This document shows, one piece after another, positions 58,033 through 64,000 of a DNA stretch of 64,000 nucleotides. Source of the stretch: Hymenoscyphus infarciens (Eukaryota > Ascomycota > Leotiomycetes > Helotiales > Helotiaceae); the NCBI GenBank assembly GCA_001414345.1, contig LLCB01000162.1, positions 62,001-126,000 on the forward strand. Reading direction: 5' to 3'. Made by a program: the position numbers and the translations under genes. The notes beneath the pieces are model-generated. The model had not been told where the DNA came from. It saw nothing but the letters and a program-made list of their open reading frames with translations, and searched no databases. Every line of letters begins with the position of its first letter. Positions within the stretch are counted from its first letter, which is position 1.

Positions 58033-58077
58033 AGTGGAGACAGTGGAGACAGTGGAGACAGTGGTGACAGTGGAGAG
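58033..58077. repeat. 9-bp minisatellite, five units
   Basis: The unit AGTGGAGAC is repeated five times, with one substitution in unit 4 and one at the end of unit 5. Confidence 0.8.
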
Positions 58078-58310
58078 GAAAATAAGGGTTCGACAGGGGT
58101 AGATACTAGGGCGGCCGGAAGAGCGGTCGGGCCGGGTCAAAAACGGCGAACGATTGGTCCGTGATGAGCTCTCCCCGGCTAGCTTGTCTCGCTCTCAATA
58201 TTATTTTTTCACCAAACGAGGTGAATGATACTCTCTGGCCCACCACGCATAAAAAGTTGAATGCACCTCAGACTGACTGGCCATCGCATACCGACTTTCA
58301 CCTGGTCTCG

Positions 58311-58370
58311 TCTCCTCTCGTCTCCTCTCGTCTCCTCTCGTCTCCTTTCCTCTCCTCTCGTCTCCTCTCC
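58311..58370. repeat. 10-bp pyrimidine minisatellite, six units
   Basis: The unit TCTCCTCTCG is repeated with few changes, 107 bp before the next start codon. A pyrimidine-rich tract of this sort probably lies in the promoter or leader of that gene. Confidence 0.8.
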
Positions 58371-58476
58371 TTTCTCCATCGGCACTAGTCCCCTCCCTCA
58401 TATCCGGTCGAGTATGTAACCGTAGGCACCTGCTGATTCCTTCTTTCTATTCTCCTTTCCTCCTCTTCCTTACCGG

Positions 58477-61400
58477 ATGTCGTTGATCAGCTTCCTCCTC
58501 TACCTCCCCGCTTCCCTCGCCACTGTTGCCATGGCTCCTCCAATCTTCAATCGTCTGCGAGCAAGACTCACCGGCACTCCCGTGCAAGAAAATGGCATCC
58601 AGAAAACCCTCGGGGCTCCCCCAGTCTCGGAAGAGCAACTGGCAGAGGACCGAGAGGTTATCCAGAAGGCCATCGGGGATGCTGTCTCTGCTGCTCTCAA
58701 CAACGAGGACTTCACCAAAGCAGTCGCTGCTCACCTCGCACTACAGCTCCAACCTTCCCTCAAATCAGCATTCGACACATCGGCCGTGGAAAGCAAGCTC
58801 GTCTCCTCCACCGAACAGTTATCTCTGCGTCTCGAGGAGAACAACTCGCAAACAGCCTCGAAACTATCCGAGCTCTCCTCCTTGATCAACACGAGCAGCA
58901 CCTCATCTGCCGAGAAGATCACAACCTTGGAGCAAGCCGTCTCGCATATCACAAGCTCGTTGGTGGAGTTGGGAAACAATGTCAAGACGGTCCAGGAACA
59001 AGTTGCCTCGCCAGACACCTCCATCCTTGCCGCTCACTCGACAAGTCTCGAGAAGATCTCAACCGATCTTTCAAGCCTCCTAGAGAACGGCCCCGCTCCA
59101 ATTGTGGCGGCCATCTCTTCTCACTCCACCAAGCTCGATACCATTCTGGCCGATCTCACCGCCGTCAAGGAAAACAGCGATGCCGTCACTGCATTAAAGG
59201 CTCTCTCCTCGGAGTTGGCTGCTATCAAGACTGATATCGAAGCAGGAACTACCGCCAATGGAACTGGTGTCTCCAATTTGGCCACCCAGATTTCCTCCGT
59301 CCTTTCCGCCATTGAGGGACAAACCGCTACCCTTGTCGATATCAAGGGGTCCGATGCTAGCAAGGAAATCTTGGATGGTGTCAACACTTCCAACCAATCT
59401 CACGCCACCCTCGCCTCATCATTGCAAGCTCTCAAAGCAGCCAGCGAAGCCACTGCACCATCTGTTGCCGACCTTAAGACTCAAATCGAAGCCATCACCG
59501 CTCAAATCTCCGAGATCAAGAGCTCTAACATCAGTCCAGAAATTCTCGCCGCTGTCCAGTCTTCTCAAGAGTCATCTTCTATACACGCATCTACCCTCTC
59601 GGATATCAAGGCCCTCAATGAATCTCATGCTGCCTCTCTTACAGAGCTCAAGGATGCTACTGCGGTTGTCGCTATCGAGGCCCAGATCAAGAGCCTTGCC
59701 GGAGAATTGGCTACTCAAACCAGTGCCATCGACGAAATCAAATCTGCCATCTCCGTTCCAGCTGTTGTTGCAGAAAAGACTGATCTATCAACCCTCGAAA
59801 CATCTGTTCAAACTATTTCCACCAACTTGGATGCACAAATTGCCGCCATCAACGAAATCAAGTCAACTGTTGCCACACCTGCTCCGGTAGGAGAGAAGGT
59901 TGATCTTTCCTCCGTCGAAGCATCTCTCAAGAACATCTCCGACAGTCTAGAATCTCAATCGACCTCTATAACTGAGCTCAAATCTACCGTTTCTACACCT
60001 GCGCCTATTGCCGAGAAGACTGATCTGTCTTCCCTCGAGACTTCTGTCAAGAGCATCACCACTACACTTGAATCTCACAGCACCACTCTTACCGATATCA
60101 AGACTGTTGTTAGCGCACCAGCTCCTGCATCCGAAAAGACAGACCTTGCTCCCGTGGAGACCTCTCTCCAGAGTATTATCAGCACTCTCGACACCCAAAC
60201 TGGAACCCTTTCTGAAATCAAGACTGCTGCTTCAGGATCTGAAGTTCTTGCTGCCATCTCATCCCAAAACACCACATTGTCCGAGATTAAGGATTCCACG
60301 TCTTCAGGTGAACTCCTTGCTAGCATCGAGATCATCAAGTCTGATGTGGCTCAGTCCAAGGTTTCTCTTGGTGAGCTCAGTACTTCAGAGATTCTCTCCG
60401 AGGTCAAGTCGGTCAAAACCCTGATTGAGGCCATTCCAACTCCAACTGCTGGCAAGGATGATGAGATTTTGACGCAAGTTACGTCTGTAATGAGTCTTAT
60501 TGAAGCTATTCCAGCACCAGCTCCTATTACTATCAAAGATGGTGAAATTCTTACCGAGATTGCTACTCTCAAGACTCTCCTTGCCACACCAGCAGCTAGT
60601 AAGGATGATGAGATCTTGGCTCAAGTTGAGACTGTCAAGGAACTCATCCAGGCTATTCCAGCACCTGCCACGATTACTATTAAGGACGAAGAGATCTTAG
60701 CTCAAGTTGAGACTGTTAAGGGACTCATCCAGGCTATCCCAACACCTGCCACAATTACTGTTAAGGACGAAGAGATCTTGACCGAAGTTGCATCCATCAA
60801 AACTTTAATCGGAGCCATTCCAGCGCCTGAATCGATCACTGTGAAGGATGAGGAGATTCTCACCCAAGTTGAAGCTCTCAAGACGTTGGTTGAGGCTATC
60901 CCTACTCCAATAGCAGGAAAGGACGAGGAAATCCTCACCCAGGTTGCAGCTGTAAAGACTCTGGTAGAATCAATTCCGGGACCTACTACTATTACCGTCA
61001 AGGATGATGAGATTCTTTCTCAAGTCGCATCTCTCAAAACTCTTGTTGAATCCATTCCTACACCCACCGCCGGAAAGGACGAGGAAATCTTGTCTCAAGT
61101 CGCAGCCGTCAAGTCTTTGGTGGAGTCTATTCCAGCACCGTCAGTTGGAAAGGATGATGAAATCATTTCGCAAGTTGCATCTGTGAAGTCTTTGGTCGAG
61201 GCAATTCCTGCTCCCGCTACTGGCAAGGATGAAGAGATTCTTACCTCTGTCGCTTCCATCAAGAAGCTCATTGAGGGTCTCCCTGTTCCCCCAGTTGCAG
61301 ATAACTCCGAAATCATCTCCGAAGTCAAGGCCGTCGCTACACTCGTTAAGGATACTAAAGAAGACGCAATTCTTACTGAAATCAAATCCGTCAAAGTCTT

Positions 61401-61635
61401 GGTCGAGGGAATTCCGCCCCCTGCTGTTGTAGACAACTCCGAAGTCCTCTCTGAGGTCAAGGCTGTCGCTACACTCGTGAAGGATACCAAAGAGGACGAA
61501 ATTCTCAACGAAATCAAGTCTGTCAAGGTTTTGGTCGGTCAAGTTGGTGTGAACGACAAGGGTGTCGCAGTCTCATCCAAGTCTGAGGGAAATGGAGTGA
61601 AGGTTGATGCCGTCGAGGTCACACCAGAGGCATAA
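58477..61635 (+). CDS. Large protein made of tandem helical repeats, family unknown
   Basis: An intronless 1052-residue frame; the Met at residue 19 is an alternative start. Residues 1-18 are hydrophobic and could be a signal or anchor. Residues 40-430 are Ala/Ser/Thr/Leu-rich and predicted helical with coiled-coil character. Residues about 433-590 hold four units of about 39 residues opening with EK-(T/V)-DL. Residues about 639-1035 hold some sixteen units of 19-27 residues of the form E-I-L-x-x-V-x-(S/A)-(V/L/I)-K-x-L-(I/V)-E-(A/S)-I-P-x-P. Units differ by linker length (a short AGKDE type and a longer ITVKDE type), and the last four lose the Pro linker. The regular hydrophobic spacing suggests long amphipathic helices, as in apolipoprotein-like or filament-forming proteins. 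Function is unknown. DNA copies are similar enough to imply recent unit duplication. Confidence 0.85.
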   Translation: MSLISFLLYLPASLATVAMAPPIFNRLRARLTGTPVQENGIQKTLGAPPVSEEQLAEDREVIQKAIGDAVSAALNNEDFTKAVAAHLALQLQPSLKSAFDTSAVESKLVSSTEQLSLRLEENNSQTASKLSELSSLINTSSTSSAEKITTLEQAVSHITSSLVELGNNVKTVQEQVASPDTSILAAHSTSLEKISTDLSSLLENGPAPIVAAISSHSTKLDTILADLTAVKENSDAVTALKALSSELAAIKTDIEAGTTANGTGVSNLATQISSVLSAIEGQTATLVDIKGSDASKEILDGVNTSNQSHATLASSLQALKAASEATAPSVADLKTQIEAITAQISEIKSSNISPEILAAVQSSQESSSIHASTLSDIKALNESHAASLTELKDATAVVAIEAQIKSLAGELATQTSAIDEIKSAISVPAVVAEKTDLSTLETSVQTISTNLDAQIAAINEIKSTVATPAPVGEKVDLSSVEASLKNISDSLESQSTSITELKSTVSTPAPIAEKTDLSSLETSVKSITTTLESHSTTLTDIKTVVSAPAPASEKTDLAPVETSLQSIISTLDTQTGTLSEIKTAASGSEVLAAISSQNTTLSEIKDSTSSGELLASIEIIKSDVAQSKVSLGELSTSEILSEVKSVKTLIEAIPTPTAGKDDEILTQVTSVMSLIEAIPAPAPITIKDGEILTEIATLKTLLATPAASKDDEILAQVETVKELIQAIPAPATITIKDEEILAQVETVKGLIQAIPTPATITVKDEEILTEVASIKTLIGAIPAPESITVKDEEILTQVEALKTLVEAIPTPIAGKDEEILTQVAAVKTLVESIPGPTTITVKDDEILSQVASLKTLVESIPTPTAGKDEEILSQVAAVKSLVESIPAPSVGKDDEIISQVASVKSLVEAIPAPATGKDEEILTSVASIKKLIEGLPVPPVADNSEIISEVKAVATLVKDTKEDAILTEIKSVKVLVEGIPPPAVVDNSEVLSEVKAVATLVKDTKEDEILNEIKSVKVLVGQVGVNDKGVAVSSKSEGNGVKVDAVEVTPEA

Positions 61636-62170
61636 TCGCATCCGCTTTGAATGGGTGATTCGATACCCGACATCACGAACTCGAAAACATTGAGCATAGA
61701 AATACGGGGTGGGGGGAAGAGGTTTCATTTTCACGATTTTCTGTCTTTACATTAGTACATTACTCTGCGCGCTTTATACCCTTTGATTCGGCAGCCGAGG
61801 AAGAATGTCATCATGGCATTTGGCTATGATATGATATTACGGCTGTTTTTTTTTTCACTTGCTCTACTTGTAATTACAAAATTTAAATCGGCGGGCTTTG
61901 TTGTACGTGGATTTTTCGAGAGAGAAAGGGGATGGAAGGGAAGGGAAGATTATAAATACACTAATAAATTCCTTCTTCCCATAATTTTGGCCTTTGCTGT
62001 TTGATTCATGTCACTGTCTAAATATGCCAACTCCTTGTAAGCGTCTCAACCAGTCAGTGCTGCTCTCTTTGAGCATGCGCTCGCGGTGGACAAAAAAAGC
62101 GGCAGTGTTCGTACCTAGCCTACTACATAGCTCGTTGTTCGATGTACTTTTTCTTCAGGCACTTCAAAGT
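61636..62170. other. 3' flank of the repeat-protein gene
   Basis: Normal composition with a T-run near 61848-61856. Nothing is recognised before the AT-rich block. Confidence 0.45.
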
Positions 62171-64000
62171 AATTAATCACTCTATAAAATATTATATCGA
62201 ACCATATAAAATAACTTTTTAACTCTAGAAGTTTTTCGAAAACTTAAACTTTATTTATTATCTTTAGAGCCTATTAGAGCGTCTCGTATATACCTAGGTA
62301 GAGCGTCCTATATATACTAAAAGCTAGAATCGACTAAATCGCAAATCGTAAATTATAAATCGTAAATCGTAAATCGCAAAAGTTATATAATTAATAAATA
62401 ATTATAAAAGGTATTAAATATTAACTTAAAACATATTATAGTAAGAGATATATATATATAATATAAAAAGACTATATAAATCGACTTTTATTACTATAAT
62501 AAGTTCTTAAATTATGTCTTAAAACTAGGCCTTTTCTAAACTAATTACTCTAGATTACCTAGTATTAAAGTAATTAGCTTACTTTAAAAGCTTAAATATT
62601 CTTAATTTTAAGATTATTTAAGTACTTTTAGTTACTTTTCTTAATTATATACTTATTTCTTAATTAGAGTTAGTACTATTTATTTTATAAGCTAGAAAGT
62701 ATACTTACTCTTTATACTAACTCTCTTATATTACTTCTTCTTTTAAATACTACTCTCTATTATTTCTTTCTTTGAAAGTACTATTCTATTAGTAAATTCT
62801 AAATCTCTTACTATATCGAATTCGAGTACTAATAATAATAGAAGAAGAAAGAGAATAAGCTCTAGTAGCGGCTTTAGACATCTATTAAAGTGTAATATTC
62901 TTAGTAGTAGAACCTCTTAAAATAAATTAAATTAGTTACTTCTTCTTTTAAATATAACTTTATATTATTCCTTCTTTTAAAAGTACTATTCTACTACTAT
63001 ATATACTCTCTCTCTTCTCTTAAATTTAAGTACTAATAACGATAGAAGAAGAAAGAGAATAAGCTCTAGTAGCGGCTCTAGACATCTATTAAAGTACGAT
63101 ATCCTTAGTAGTAGTATTATAGTATAATAATCCTAGAATTTTAAGTATAGTAGAAAGTATAAAAAGAGCGATTTTAAGTATATAATAGAAGCCTAAATAT
63201 ACTATATTATTTTATCGATTTAGAGCTATATAAAGTATTTATAGAAGAGTTATACTAAAAAGAAGTCTCTACTTAAGAGATATATAATATCCTTAAAAGT
63301 AAGTATAATATTAACGTCTTTAATACTACTTTTAAGCTCTAAATTAATATAAAATAGAACCTTTACTAGTATAAAAAAAGTAAGACTACTCCTATCTTAT
63401 ATATATAAGTAGTATATCTCTTTAAAAATATAGGATTATTTAATTCAAGTATAATATATATGTTAAATTATAAGAGCTTTATAATTAAGCTTTAGAAGCT
63501 CTAAAAGTTATAATTTAAGATAAGCTTTTAACGTTGAAAGTTCTTTATATAGAAAGAGTATAAAGAGCTAGAGGCTATCCTTTAGTATAAGATCTACGAA
63601 TATAGCTACTTTAGTACTATAAGAAGCTTTAGCCTTAGGTTCCTCTATATATACCTTAATACTTATAGTATTAATAGAGATAGAGATAAAAGATAGAGCT
63701 AGAATAAGATTTAAAAGATACTATTAAAGGTTAATAAGAAGAGGTATAATTATAGGTTATAAGAGATTAAGAATACTTATAGTAAATATATTATACTAGA
63801 GCTTAATTTTATATAGAGTATTAATAGATATTATAAATTAAGATTTATTAGTATTAAGATATATACTAGTATTAATACCTATACTTAATTTATCTCTTAA
63901 AGCTATTATAGTATCTTAAATAATATAGTAGTATCTACTCTATAATAATATAATAATATCGTAAGTAGTCTTAGAAAGATACTATACTATATATAATTAG
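62171..64000. repeat. AT-rich RIP-like relic running off the window
   Basis: Very AT-rich, stop-filled sequence. A direct repeat of about 180 bp (centred near 62841 and 63045, 204 bp apart) shares GAAGAAGAAAGAGAATAAGC and CTCTAGTAGCGGC. Short AAATCGT units occur at about 62345-62380. No termini, LTR or readable motif is seen. Confidence 0.65.

Larger units (their letters stand above)
56898..58476. other. Intergenic upstream of the repeat-protein gene
   Basis: Normal composition resumes exactly at the element end. No supported gene. A short TTTCCAATTTCC repeat occurs at about 57535-57570. Two promoter-proximal minisatellites are listed separately. Confidence 0.5.

Noticed and set aside
62345..62380. 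AAATCGT units considered as telomere-like repeats
   Set aside because: Only a few imperfect copies in AT-rich DNA; they do not match the TTAGGG-type repeat of filamentous fungi.

Overview
The window looks like nuclear DNA of a filamentous ascomycete (Pezizomycotina; Leotiomycetes is a guess from overall gene style). Protein genes carry short GT-AG introns (about 44-82 nt) with CTAAC/CTGAC-type branch sites. Gene-rich segments of ordinary base composition alternate abruptly with very AT-rich, stop-filled blocks. Wherever two copies of a repeat can be compared in those blocks they differ almost only by C/T and G/A transitions, which is the signature of repeat-induced point mutation (RIP). No tRNA, rRNA or CRISPR array was seen.

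Layout. 1-7.7 kb: a coding-like fragment of unknown family, a Pro/Gln-rich protein, the ER Hsp70-like chaperone LHS1 (ending in HDEL) and a GNAT acetyltransferase. 7.9-8.7 kb: AT-rich relic. 9.4-16.5 kb: a GPI-anchored Ser/Thr-rich wall protein, a seven-exon rhamnogalacturonase-type GH28 enzyme, a PLP enzyme of the diaminopropionate ammonia-lyase type, and a decayed wax-synthase-like acyltransferase. 19.0-19.8 kb: a four-exon, cysteine-rich small secreted protein that is visible only after splicing. 20-22.1 kb and 28.55-30.5 kb: inverted, RIP-degraded copies of one transposon. They bracket a conserved housekeeping block (2-methylcitrate dehydratase, a SET-domain protein, and an EAF-type elongation factor). 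31.9-33.1 kb: a secreted GH5 glucanase. 33.3-33.8 kb: a hAT-type miniature element with an 8-bp target duplication. 34.6-36.0 kb: two divergent Cys-rich zinc-finger-like genes.

36.67-44.46 kb is one RIP-degraded Ty1/Copia retrotransposon on the minus strand with two 175-bp LTRs; gag, reverse transcriptase and RNase H remnants can still be read. After a small miniature element and a lone two-exon gene (45.9-47.3 kb) comes a second mobile complex (47.56-56.90 kb). It holds a 3.8-kb terminal-inverted-repeat element, then a roughly 1.5-kb element with about 190-bp inverted termini and arrays of palindromes. A 3.9-kb apparently non-coding LTR element (352-bp LTRs, ATTAT target duplication) is inserted in that palindrome array. 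58.5-61.6 kb encodes a 1052-aa protein built from two families of tandem helical repeats. The last 1.8 kb is another AT-rich relic.

The genes do not form an obvious pathway cluster. The secreted GH28, GH5, GPI protein and small cysteine-rich protein would suit a plant-associated lifestyle (inference). LHS1, the methylcitrate dehydratase and EAF are housekeeping functions.
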